Positions 53,715-61,269 of a stretch of DNA of 61,269 bases are shown here, one piece after another. Made by a program: the position numbers and the translations under genes. The notes under the pieces were generated by a model. It worked only from the letters and a program-made list of their open reading frames with translations. It was not told the DNA's origin and made no database searches. Within the stretch, counting starts at the first letter, position 1. Each line of letters opens with the position of its first letter. This stretch comes from an uncultured Pelagibacteraceae bacterium (GTDB lineage Bacteria > Pseudomonadota > Alphaproteobacteria > Pelagibacterales > Pelagibacteraceae), in contig CACPID010000005.1 of the NCBI GenBank assembly GCA_902633965.1, forward strand, positions 1 to 61,269, written 5' to 3'.

Positions 53715-54620
53715 ATGTTTAAACTTAAAAATGAAAATGTTGCTATTCCAGTTGTTCTAATTGCAGGAATACTTTGGTCTTTTGGTCCCTTAGTTGTTCG
53801 TTACATGGATCAGCCTGAGCTTGTACCTTGGCAATATTTATTTGCAAGGGGAATAACTATATTTATTCTTTTAAATATTTATTTATTTTTTGAAGAAGGA
53901 CTTGATTTTTTAAATAATTATAAAAAAATCGGTATATCAGGTTTAATTGGAGGAGCAGGACTTGGCACAGCTATGATTTCTTTTATATGGTCTATTACTC
54001 ATACAAGTGCAGCAATTACTTTACTTTGTCTTGCCGCCATGCCTTTTATGACAGCATTATTGGGTTTTTTATTTTTGAAAGAGACTATATCCACAAATGT
54101 TTGGGTAGCGATATTTACTGCAGCGGTTGGCATAGTCATTATGGCTCTTGGAAATTTTGAGACTGGTTCTTTATTTGGGCTTACTTTTGGTCTTATATCA
54201 GCATTAGGTTTTTCTATTTTTTCAGTCACTTTAAGATGGAGAAAAGAAACTCCAAAATTTACAACTGTTGCATTTGCAGGCTTTTTTTGTGCAATTGTTT
54301 CATTATTTATTTTGATCAACACTGATAGTGCTTTAATTTCAAATAGCAGAAATCAATCTCTATTTGCAGTTCATGGTACATTAGTATGTTTAGGTTTGAT
54401 TTTATATTCAATAGGATCAAAAGCAATTCCAGCAGCTGAACTAACTTTATTGTCTTTGACCGAGGTAATAGGCGGTATATTTTGGGTTTGGCTACCTATA
54501 CTTGGTATTAACGAAGTTCCATCAAATACTACTGTTATTGGTGGTTTTTTAATATTCTTGGCTATCATCTATTATAGCTTGATAATAAAACATAACAGAA
54601 GATTTATAGCTTTAAACTGA
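53715..54620 (+). CDS. EamA/DMT-superfamily transporter
   Basis: 301 aa, ten membrane helices in two EamA repeats. NVAIPVVLIAGILWSFGPLVVR and the arginine helix WQYLFARGITIFILL start repeat one. TFGLISALGFSIFSVTLRWRK starts the second, which ends with PAAELTLLSLTEVIGGIFWVWLPI. It sits three bases before the amidinotransferase gene on the same strand, so the transported compound may be its substrate or product, such as a guanidino acid. This is inference from the gene order. Confidence 0.87.
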   Translation: MFKLKNENVAIPVVLIAGILWSFGPLVVRYMDQPELVPWQYLFARGITIFILLNIYLFFEEGLDFLNNYKKIGISGLIGGAGLGTAMISFIWSITHTSAAITLLCLAAMPFMTALLGFLFLKETISTNVWVAIFTAAVGIVIMALGNFETGSLFGLTFGLISALGFSIFSVTLRWRKETPKFTTVAFAGFFCAIVSLFILINTDSALISNSRNQSLFAVHGTLVCLGLILYSIGSKAIPAAELTLLSLTEVIGGIFWVWLPILGINEVPSNTTVIGGFLIFLAIIYYSLIIKHNRRFIALN

Positions 54621-54623
54621 TTT

Positions 54624-55739
54624 ATGAATTCCTCAAAAACAATCGTTAATAGTTGGAATGAATGGGACCCATTAAAACATGTTATTGTTGGAAGAGCAGA
54701 CGGCTGCTGTATTCCTGCTCCTGAACCAGCACTTGATGCAAAAGTGCCAGAGGATTCCGATATGAAAGGTCAACATGGACAAAGAACACAAGATACAATC
54801 GATAAGGCAAATGAATTACTAAATAATTTTGTTTCTTTGCTTGAGAAAAGGGGCATCAAAGTTGATAGACCAACACCAATAAAACATAATCAAAAAATTT
54901 CTACACCGGATTGGGAAGCTGATAGTATGTTTGGATGTATGCCAGCAAGAGATATAATTTTAACAGTTGGCAATGAAATGTTAGAAGCAACAATGAGTTA
55001 TAGATGTAGATGGTTTGAATATCTTAATTATAGACCACTTCTGCAAAATTATTTTGAGCAAGATCCAAATATGCGACATGAAATTGCGCCGAAACCGAGA
55101 TTAACAGATGCAGATTACAGAAAAGATTATTTATCAGAAAAAATTGGTGTTCAAAAAAGACTCAAGTGGACAGAAGATAAGTTTTTTGTGACTACAGAAG
55201 AGGAGCCCTTGTTTGATGCTGCAGATATTTTAAGATTTGGTAAAGACTTAGTAGTCCAGCACGGTTTTACAACAAATTTAAAAGGTATAGATTGGCTAAG
55301 AAGACATTTCAAAGATCATAGGGTACATGCTGTAAATTTCCCTGGTGATCCATATCCAATACATATTGATGCAACGTTTACACCAATCAAGGAAGGTCTA
55401 ATAATTAATAATCCTCAAAGAAGGTTGCCGAAAGAACAAAGAAAGTTATTTGAGAACAATGGTTGGAAAATTATTGACTCTGCACAACCTGCACATAACA
55501 GTCCTCCTCCATTATGCTATTCATCGGTTTGGTTATCAATGAATGTTTTAGTTTTGGATCCTAAAACAGTTTGTGTAGAGAAAAGCGAGGTATATCAAGC
55601 TGAACAATTAGACAAACTTGGAATGGAAGTTTTACCAGTCGAGCTTCGTGATGCTTATGCATTTGGCGGTGGTCTTCATTGCTGTACTGCCGATGTTTAC
55701 AGAGAGGGAGATTTAAAAGATTACTTTCCTAAACAATAA
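54624..55739 (+). CDS. Glycine amidinotransferase-like enzyme
   Basis: 371 aa, pentein-fold amidinotransferase. The N-terminus NSWNEWDPLKHVIVGRADGCCIPAPEP is typical of the AGAT family. The catalytic residues can be located as the Asp in the middle region, the His in PYPIHIDATFTPI, and the Cys in AFGGGLHCCTADVYREG (about residue 357). The family moves the amidino group from arginine to an amine, forming guanidinoacetate from glycine or related products. The acceptor here is not determined. It is likely co-transcribed with the DMT transporter. Confidence 0.87.
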   Translation: MNSSKTIVNSWNEWDPLKHVIVGRADGCCIPAPEPALDAKVPEDSDMKGQHGQRTQDTIDKANELLNNFVSLLEKRGIKVDRPTPIKHNQKISTPDWEADSMFGCMPARDIILTVGNEMLEATMSYRCRWFEYLNYRPLLQNYFEQDPNMRHEIAPKPRLTDADYRKDYLSEKIGVQKRLKWTEDKFFVTTEEEPLFDAADILRFGKDLVVQHGFTTNLKGIDWLRRHFKDHRVHAVNFPGDPYPIHIDATFTPIKEGLIINNPQRRLPKEQRKLFENNGWKIIDSAQPAHNSPPPLCYSSVWLSMNVLVLDPKTVCVEKSEVYQAEQLDKLGMEVLPVELRDAYAFGGGLHCCTADVYREGDLKDYFPKQ

Positions 55740-55967
55740 TCAACTCGGATTTTCTTTTAAAAAATTAATAAAACTTACAACTTCGTCAAACTTTTCATCT
55801 TCTATATCTTTGTAGCTATTACTAAACTTATTTTTAATACATAATGCTACATGAGCATAAGGATTTCTACCTTTAGGATGATTAGGATGGTCAGGCAACT
55901 GACCTTTGAGATAATCACCAGCTTCTTGAATCATCTTCCATAGTTTTTTGGAGTTGATTGGCGACAC
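55740..55967 (-). CDS. Small soluble protein of unknown function
   Basis: 75 aa from a GTG. The central part DHPNHPKGRNPYAHVALCIKNKF has a histidine- and proline-rich look, and the rest is amphipathic helix. I do not recognise the family. It abuts the amidinotransferase stop (zero gap, opposite strand) and lies 12 bases after the coiled-coil gene on the same strand, so the two may form an operon. Confidence 0.6.
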   Translation of the reverse strand: MSPINSKKLWKMIQEAGDYLKGQLPDHPNHPKGRNPYAHVALCIKNKFSNSYKDIEDEKFDEVVSFINFLKENPS

Positions 55968-55979
55968 TTAAAGAAATTT

Positions 55980-56711
55980 TTAGTTTTTTCTAGTTTGTTT
56001 AATTTCAAAATTCTCTAGTCTTTTAGATATTTTATCATCCAATTCGTTATTGTCTTTATTTTGAAATCTCGAAGCTCGTTCACGATCTCTTCTAAGAAGT
56101 TTTTCATCTCTTAATCTTTCCTCTTCCTCTTTTTGTTTTTGCTCTAAATCAAATTTTTCTTCCCACTCTCTTAGTTTTTGATTTTCGATACGTTGGGCCT
56201 CTAGTTCTTTCATCTCTCTAAGTTTTTGCTCTCTTCTTCTTCGTCTTTGTTCTTTAAGATCTTTATTCCTTTGTTCCTCTTCTCTAACTTTAAGATCTAT
56301 ATCTTTTCTATTTTGCTCTTCTTCTCTAAATTTAAGTTCTTTTTCTTTTGTTCTTAAATCTTTTGATATTGATGATAACTCTTCCTCTTTTTTAATCAGT
56401 TTGTCATTATCAATCTTAATTTTTTCCTCTTTAAGCTTTAATTCTTTTTCTTTATTTTTAATGGACTCCTCTCTCAAATATAATTTATCTTGATCTTTCT
56501 TGAGTTGATCCTCTTTTGAACGTAATTCTTTTCTTTCTTGAATAACCTTATTATTTTCTGCGAGTTTTTTTAATTTAATTTCCTCAACTTTTCTTTGATC
56601 TTGTTTCTTCTTATAAGTGCTATAAGCATTTGAAATTGAAGTAGCTGTAAATGATGCAATTTTAGCAATACCACTTGCATTTTTTTTTCGAACTGATTTT
56701 TTTCTAGGCAT
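55980..56711 (-). CDS. Highly charged coiled-coil protein
   Basis: 243 aa. After a basic N-terminus MPRKKSVRKKNASG and a short hydrophobic patch, residues about 35-200 are almost entirely E, K, R, D, Q and L with heptad-like spacing, for example KKEEELSSISKDLRTKEKE and EQRRRRREQKLREMK. It would form a long single coiled coil. Basic ends could bind nucleic acid or membrane. No enzyme domain is visible and I do not recognise a family. Such composition also raises similarity to unrelated coiled coils, so homology calls would be unsafe. Confidence 0.75.
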   Translation of the reverse strand: MPRKKSVRKKNASGIAKIASFTATSISNAYSTYKKKQDQRKVEEIKLKKLAENNKVIQERKELRSKEDQLKKDQDKLYLREESIKNKEKELKLKEEKIKIDNDKLIKKEEELSSISKDLRTKEKELKFREEEQNRKDIDLKVREEEQRNKDLKEQRRRRREQKLREMKELEAQRIENQKLREWEEKFDLEQKQKEEEERLRDEKLLRRDRERASRFQNKDNNELDDKISKRLENFEIKQTRKN

Positions 56712-56820
56712 AATTTATAAAAACTTATTTCAGCAAAATTTTATCGTTGGCACAAGTAAGAAATTGTTTAAAATAATCGATACAACTTTTGGTAGATTTT
56801 AATTAAAGATAATGAAAATT

Positions 56821-58167
56821 TTAAATATCTTTCTCAACTTTTTTTTCTTCTTTTTTAAAAGAAACACCTTTTCTTATTAGCATTTTCTGAACTTTTTCAG
56901 AATATGGCTCTTCTATATGCTCAGTTATTGGATTTAATTCCATTCCAAGCGGCGTGATTGATTGTGGCATAGCTGTAAATTGTGAATCTGGATTTTCTTT
57001 TACATCTCTTACTCTCATCCTGTGTATGGCAAAAAAACCTATTAATGCGTGAAAAAATATCAAAAATATAAAGTAACCATTTGCTCCGACCAAATCCATT
57101 AAAAGTGAACATAAAAAGGGACCACTAATCGCACCTACTCCAAAGGCAAATTGTAATCCTGCACCAGCAGCAACAAATTTTTCTTTAGGAATAAAATCAT
57201 TAGTATGTGCAAATATAATTGCAAACATAGGAAGACTGCAAAAAGAAAATAGAACAACACAGAGATAAAACCAATACTTAGTTGTTGCAAGATCTCCAGG
57301 CATATACATTTGACCTCCAGCAATAATTGAACAAAATGCAAAAAAAGATGCACCAAAAGTAGTGTAAATGATTACTAATCGTCTATCAAAATTATCTGAT
57401 AGCTTTCCAATTGGCCATTGCGCAACAGCACCAGAAATTGCTAATAAAAATGTTACTATAGATATTTCAAAAATTGTGAAATTCATTGAAGCTGCATATA
57501 CAGCAAGAAGAGAAAATAAAGCTGATTGTGTAGTTCCGTAAATTAATGAACCAACCATCCCTAGTGGAGATATCTTGTACAATTCTTTTAAACTCATTCC
57601 AGTAATTTTTTTAAAATTTGGAGCTTTTCTTTTTGTTAATAATATTGGTATTAATGATAAAGACATAAACAAAGAGACCAAAATAAATGGTTGGAAGTTT
57701 AAGGGAGAACTAAAATTTAAAAAAAACATTCCTACTGCCATTGATCCATACAATACAACCATATAGATTGACAAAACGCTGCCTCTATTTTTGTTACTCG
57801 ATCTATCATTAAGCCAACTTTCGGCTATGGTATATAAAGAGACCATGCTTACACCTGTGATAATTCTTAATATAAACCAGCTAAATGGATTAATTATTAT
57901 CGAGTGTATAAGTATAGCAATAGATGCAATTGAAGCAAAAGCAGCAAAAACTCTTATATGTCCTACTCGTAAAATAAAAGTTGGTATAGTTTTTGCACCT
58001 ATAAAGTAACCAATATAGTATCCTGATAACATAAATCCAGTTGCAGTAAGACTGAACTCTTCAGCAACTGCTCTTACCCCAAGTAATGATCCTTGATATC
58101 CATGCGCTAGCATGATCAAACCCATGCCTGTAAAAAGAGCCCAGGAATTTTTTAAAATTTTATTCAT
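56821..58167 (-). CDS. MFS transporter (YcaD-like)
   Basis: 448 aa, twelve membrane helices. The N-terminus runs ALFTGMGLIMLAHGYQGSLLGVRA, with GYYIGYFIGAKTIP in helix 2 and the loop AESWLNDRSSNKNRGSVLSIYMV, which is typical of the YcaD/MFS_1 group. The central loop motif PIGKLSDNFDRR is the second-half repeat of the MFS signature. The last 60 residues are a soluble, charged tail. Substrate unknown. It is read in the same direction as the DMT, HD and purF genes upstream. Confidence 0.87.
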   Translation of the reverse strand: MNKILKNSWALFTGMGLIMLAHGYQGSLLGVRAVAEEFSLTATGFMLSGYYIGYFIGAKTIPTFILRVGHIRVFAAFASIASIAILIHSIIINPFSWFILRIITGVSMVSLYTIAESWLNDRSSNKNRGSVLSIYMVVLYGSMAVGMFFLNFSSPLNFQPFILVSLFMSLSLIPILLTKRKAPNFKKITGMSLKELYKISPLGMVGSLIYGTTQSALFSLLAVYAASMNFTIFEISIVTFLLAISGAVAQWPIGKLSDNFDRRLVIIYTTFGASFFAFCSIIAGGQMYMPGDLATTKYWFYLCVVLFSFCSLPMFAIIFAHTNDFIPKEKFVAAGAGLQFAFGVGAISGPFLCSLLMDLVGANGYFIFLIFFHALIGFFAIHRMRVRDVKENPDSQFTAMPQSITPLGMELNPITEHIEEPYSEKVQKMLIRKGVSFKKEEKKVEKDI

Positions 58168-58224
58168 TAATCTTTTCTATTAAGGCGTCATCTATTCTCA
58201 AATAAAGACCTAATTGTGACAAGT

Positions 58225-59085
58225 TTAAACTTTTTTTAGTTTATAAAAAGAGTGCACAGCAATGGTTATTATTATTAATATGCCACCATAGATTGTCTCT
58301 ATACTAGGTTGTTCTTTAATTACAAGCCAAACCCATATTGGTCCTATGATTGTCTCTAAAAGAAAAAAAAGATTTACTTCTGCTGCAGTTATAAATCTAG
58401 GCGCAATTGTTACTAAAACAAACGGTATACCTACACACATAATACACATTAAAGGAACAATAATATTATCTCTTCCTTGAAGTATTAAATTATCAACAAA
58501 AAACAAAGCAAATATAGCAACTAGAAACTTCCCAATGACCGCAGCAGGAACTAAATCTTTATCTCTTACAGATCTAATGATATTTGCACCAACAGCTAAT
58601 CCTAATGCAGTTATTAAACCAAAAATATCTCCAAAAAAGTTTCCTAGCTTGAAAGAGTCGAAAAAAATATAAACCACAGCTAAAAAAGTAATTAAGATTG
58701 CAATCCAAGTGTTCTTATCAGGATTTTCTTTTAGAAAGATTGCAGCTAATATAGCAGACAACATCGGTGCAGTTGCGATCATTACAAGAGTATTGGCAAC
58801 ATTTGTATTTTGTATAGACACTATGAAAGTAATATTAGTGATAGAGAAAGTGAGAGCATAGAATAATCCAGCGAGCCCCATTGCTAAAGTAACTTTTATT
58901 AAATTTGACTTATAAAAAAGAATAAGTGCAATAAGAATAACCACAGAAGGTATAGCACCTCTATAAAACAAAAGCTCCCATGTATCTATACTTGAAAGTC
59001 TAATAAATAATGAGTCTGGAGTAATAAACATAACTCCAACAAAAGCTAACAGCGAACCTTTCTGCTGATTAGATAAATTAACCAT
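58225..59085 (-). CDS. EamA/DMT-superfamily transporter
   Basis: 286 aa, ten membrane helices. QQKGSLLAFVGVMFITPDSLFIRLSS and ELLFYRGAIPSVVIL start repeat one, TALGLAVGANIIRSVRDKD starts repeat two, and TAAEVNLFFLLETIIGPIWVWLVIKEQPS closes it. This is the third DMT transporter in the window. It is eleven bases after the HD-domain gene on the same strand, so it may import or export a compound related to that enzyme; this is inference. Confidence 0.87.
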   Translation of the reverse strand: MVNLSNQQKGSLLAFVGVMFITPDSLFIRLSSIDTWELLFYRGAIPSVVILIALILFYKSNLIKVTLAMGLAGLFYALTFSITNITFIVSIQNTNVANTLVMIATAPMLSAILAAIFLKENPDKNTWIAILITFLAVVYIFFDSFKLGNFFGDIFGLITALGLAVGANIIRSVRDKDLVPAAVIGKFLVAIFALFFVDNLILQGRDNIIVPLMCIMCVGIPFVLVTIAPRFITAAEVNLFFLLETIIGPIWVWLVIKEQPSIETIYGGILIIITIAVHSFYKLKKV

Positions 59086-59096
59086 TATTCAAAAAG

Positions 59097-59651
59097 TTAA
59101 GAAGAGTAAGGTTTTCTTGCAAAAATGTTTCTTACCATCGGTTCGAACTTTTCAAGAGGATAAGATTCATAATTAGGATCAAATGAACACTGATCATACT
59201 TTTCGCAAAAGTTTACACATGCATCAAAATATTTATGACCTTTATACTTATCTCTTTTATTTCTATTTCCACCTAAATGATGAGCATAATAATAAGCTTG
59301 GAATTCGCCATGTTTTTCCACTATCCAATGTGTTTTCTCAGAGACATAAGGTTTTAAAATTGAGGCTGCGTATTCAGAGTGGTTCATTGGTGCCAGTTCA
59401 TCACCTATATCATGTAATAGCGCAGCAACTATCATTTCCTCGCTTTCACCAGCATGTAATGCTCTAGTTGCACTTTGCAATGAATGTTCTAGTCTACTAA
59501 CTTGATAGCCTTCCAATGTTTCGGTTAAAGAAGACAAAAATTTTAAAATTCTATCAGCAGTTTTTTTAGCAAAGTCTTTTTCATTCTTATCCAGCAAAAG
59601 ATAATCTTCTTTTGTACCTTTTTTCATTTCTGTAAAACTAACTTTTTTCAT
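59097..59651 (-). CDS. HD-domain protein, PhnZ-like oxygenase family
   Basis: 184 aa. The HD metal residues can be placed as His56 (RLEHSLQSA), His80-Asp81 (ALLHDIGDE), His91 (MNHSEYA), His114 (VEKHGEF) and Asp153 (EKYDQC). Order and most spacings fit the PhnZ/TmpB group of mixed-valent di-iron HD enzymes, which act on phosphonates. The N-terminal catalytic Tyr-x-x-Glu of PhnZ is not obvious: by position the Glu site is Tyr49. It may be a related enzyme with another substrate, or a phosphohydrolase. It starts one base upstream of the purF stop. Confidence 0.8.
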   Translation of the reverse strand: MKKVSFTEMKKGTKEDYLLLDKNEKDFAKKTADRILKFLSSLTETLEGYQVSRLEHSLQSATRALHAGESEEMIVAALLHDIGDELAPMNHSEYAASILKPYVSEKTHWIVEKHGEFQAYYYAHHLGGNRNKRDKYKGHKYFDACVNFCEKYDQCSFDPNYESYPLEKFEPMVRNIFARKPYSS

Positions 59652-61133
59652 TTAATTATTTGATGCAGTGCTTAATAATGATAATTGGGTTACTTTATTG
59701 TCCCCAAGTTCATCTATTGGCTTAACTGGATATTCACCTGTAAAATAATGATCTGTTAATTGAGGATATGAAATATTTCTGTTTTCAAAACCAACTGCCC
59801 TATAAAGACCATCTATTGATAGAAAATTTAAAGTCTTCGCATTAATATATTTACATATTTCATCATCACTCTTGTTTGCAGCAAGCAATTCTTTTTTAGT
59901 AGGCATATCAACTCCATAAAAATCAGGAAATCTTATTTGTGGGCAAGCAATACCCAGATGAACTTCTTTTGCACCTGCATCGTAAAGCATTTTAACAATT
60001 TTATGAGAAGTTGTTCCTCTTACTAACGAGTCATCAATAAGAACAATTTTTTTATTTTTTATAGAGGATTTATTTGCATTCAATTTTAATTTAACGCCCA
60101 AACTTCTAATTTTTTGAGCTGGTTCTATAAAAGTTCTACCAACATAATGATTTCTTATTAAACCTAAATCAAAATTTTTACCTGTGTGTTTTGAAAATCC
60201 TATTGCTGCAGCATTTCCAGAGTCTGGGACTGGTACAACTAAGTCTGCATCAATTTTGGTTTCTTTGGCTAGCTCAGCGCCTAACCTTTTTCTATATTCG
60301 TATGCACATTCACCATTAAGAATACTATCTGGTCTAGAAAAATAAATGTACTCAAAAACACAAGGTCTAATTTTTTTTGGAGGGAAAGGTTTGATACTAT
60401 TTAATTTCCCATTCTCAATATAAACAATCTCACCATTATCAACATCCCTTATAAATTTGGCACCAATTATGTCTAAGGCGCAGGTTTCGGAGGCAAAAAC
60501 ATAAGAGTCATTTATTTTACCAATTACCAAAGGCCTTATTCCAAAAGGGTCTCTAACTCCAATTAATGTATTTTGAGTAAGCATAACTAAAGCATAACCA
60601 CCTTGAATTTGGAATAATGCATCCACAACTTTATCTATCGTTTTTGAACGTTTTGATTTTGCAATTAATTGTACAATAGTTTCAGTATCTGATGTGGTGT
60701 AAAAAATTGCCCCCTCATCAACCAATTTTTTTCTTAAGGTAATAGCATTTGTTAAATTTCCATTATGTGAAACTCCTATACCACCCGTATTAGTATCTGC
60801 AAAAAAAGGTTGAATATTCCTTAATGTTGTTCCGCCGGTAGTGCTATATCGATTATGACCAATTGCATAATTTCCTGGTAAATTTCTTAAAACTTTTTCT
60901 TTATTAAAATTATCACCTACTAATCCAAATCTTTTTTCAGAGTGATATTTTTTACCATCATAAGATACAATACCACAACCTTCTTGACCTCTATGTTGTA
61001 AAGCATGTAAACCCAAAGCTGTTAGGGTAGAGGCATCTTTATTATTACTTATTCCAAAAACTCCACACTCTTCATTAATCTTAGGCCTAAAGTTCTTGAA
61101 CTTTGTCTTTGGCATCTTCATAATTTTTTTCAT
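59652..61133 (-). CDS. purF: Amidophosphoribosyltransferase
   Basis: First committed step of purine synthesis, making phosphoribosylamine from PRPP and glutamine, 493 aa. The catalytic cysteine is Cys23 in NEECGVFGI, after a propeptide that would be removed. GLHALQHRGQEG, the glutaminase block around HNGNLTNA, and the PRPP loop VLIDDSLVRGTTSHKI are intact, with DPFGIRPLVIG between. ATGs at 61133, 61121 and 61115 are all possible starts; all lie inside the end of cvpA. Confidence 0.97.
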   Translation of the reverse strand: MKKIMKMPKTKFKNFRPKINEECGVFGISNNKDASTLTALGLHALQHRGQEGCGIVSYDGKKYHSEKRFGLVGDNFNKEKVLRNLPGNYAIGHNRYSTTGGTTLRNIQPFFADTNTGGIGVSHNGNLTNAITLRKKLVDEGAIFYTTSDTETIVQLIAKSKRSKTIDKVVDALFQIQGGYALVMLTQNTLIGVRDPFGIRPLVIGKINDSYVFASETCALDIIGAKFIRDVDNGEIVYIENGKLNSIKPFPPKKIRPCVFEYIYFSRPDSILNGECAYEYRKRLGAELAKETKIDADLVVPVPDSGNAAAIGFSKHTGKNFDLGLIRNHYVGRTFIEPAQKIRSLGVKLKLNANKSSIKNKKIVLIDDSLVRGTTSHKIVKMLYDAGAKEVHLGIACPQIRFPDFYGVDMPTKKELLAANKSDDEICKYINAKTLNFLSIDGLYRAVGFENRNISYPQLTDHYFTGEYPVKPIDELGDNKVTQLSLLSTASNN

Positions 61134-61269
61134 TAGGAAACTCTTTTATTAAGTAATTACTACCTTTTTCAACATATGAAAAGGTAAATGATTTCTTAGC
61201 ATCCACAGGCCATTTTTTTGAATTATAAACTATATCAACCGCTGAAAACAGACACACACAAATAATATA
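61087..61269 (-). CDS. cvpA: CvpA family protein, N-terminus cut by window edge
   Basis: The minus strand is open from base 61269 to a TAG at 61087, giving the last 60 residues of a protein. Hydrophobic residues (IICVCLFSAVDIV) lead into KKWPVDAKKSFTFSYVEKGSNYLIKEF, which has the character of a CvpA C-terminus. CvpA (colicin V production) is a membrane protein commonly placed before purF, which supports the call. Its stop lies up to 47 bases inside purF. Only the tail is seen, so the family assignment is moderate. Confidence 0.7.
   Translation of the reverse strand, partial: YIICVCLFSAVDIVYNSKKWPVDAKKSFTFSYVEKGSNYLIKEFPNEKNYEDAKDKVQEL

Noticed and set aside
59183-59467. 94-residue ORF antisense to the HD gene
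   Set aside because: Mirror frame of a well-supported gene, histidine-rich only because of the codons opposite; no start signal or homology seen.
1-61269. CRISPR arrays, insertion sequences, integrases or phage genes
   Set aside because: No spaced direct-repeat arrays, transposase motifs or terminal inverted repeats were seen; every sizeable ORF fits a chromosomal housekeeping or accessory gene.
1-61269. Known riboswitches (glycine, SAM-II, SAM-V, TPP, cobalamin)
   Set aside because: Gaps before genes are short and none contains a core I recognise; the prpE leader hairpins do not match a known class.

Overview
The window looks like a SAR11 (Candidatus Pelagibacter-type) marine alphaproteobacterial chromosome. 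It is very AT-rich, genes are separated by a few bases or overlap, and it carries a proteorhodopsin with a ferredoxin and ferredoxin reductase. It also holds an alphaproteobacterial direct-repeat SOS box, a two-cysteine DksA and many osmolyte/C1 and DMT-transporter genes. I see no insertion sequences, phage genes, CRISPR arrays or rRNA. Species placement is inference from gene content and style, not from a database search.

Layout. 1-9.3 kb: partial polyprenyl synthase, S49 peptidase, glyQ-glyS-ppdK, the NAD pair nadA-nadC, and a tRNA-Leu(GAG). 9.3-15.4 kb: a glycosyltransferase, a TylF-type methyltransferase, ygfZ, dihydroorotase, an SMR transporter and propionyl-CoA synthetase. 15.4-18.5 kb: the light/redox block, with a blue-type proteorhodopsin (Gln at the tuning site), 2Fe-2S ferredoxin, TrxR-like ferredoxin-NADP reductase and GST. 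18.5-22.6 kb: surface-glycan genes (polytopic protein, GT39, a new 41-residue ORF, GT2) with dksA on the opposite strand. 22.6-28.4 kb: DNA-damage genes (umuDC and recA), each with an SOS-like site, plus a GFA protein, a kinase and tolC. 28.4-39.8 kb: alaS, icd, psd-pssA, rlmE, a guaB without its CBS domains, guaA, panB and terC.

39.8-49.9 kb: a TPR protein, 5-oxoprolinase (pxpA divergent from pxpBC), and a run of FAD oxidoreductase, DUF1365, cyclopropane-synthase-like methyltransferase and DUF3833 genes, followed by SDR and TspO. That set resembles the fatty-acid modification clusters tied to photo-oxidative stress in other proteobacteria. A DAO-family oxidase follows. 49.7-61.3 kb: selO with a new 57-residue membrane ORF, NAD formate dehydrogenase, HPP protein, NifU-like scaffold, amidinotransferase with a DMT transporter, a charged coiled-coil protein, MFS and DMT transporters, a PhnZ-like HD protein, purF and partial cvpA.

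The most notable items are: (1) the promoter/SOS-box architecture at umuD and recA; (2) proteorhodopsin with a 20-bp perfect palindrome just before its Shine-Dalgarno, and the twin-hairpin 3' end it shares with recA; (3) the lipid-modification cluster in a light-exposed proteorhodopsin organism; (4) the CBS-less IMP dehydrogenase; (5) two unlisted small membrane-protein ORFs; (6) four tail-to-tail gene pairs whose stop codons interleave within four bases. No stretch over 300 bases lacks a gene; the largest gaps are the 216-bp prpE/proteorhodopsin gap and the 206-bp umuD/GFA gap, both described.
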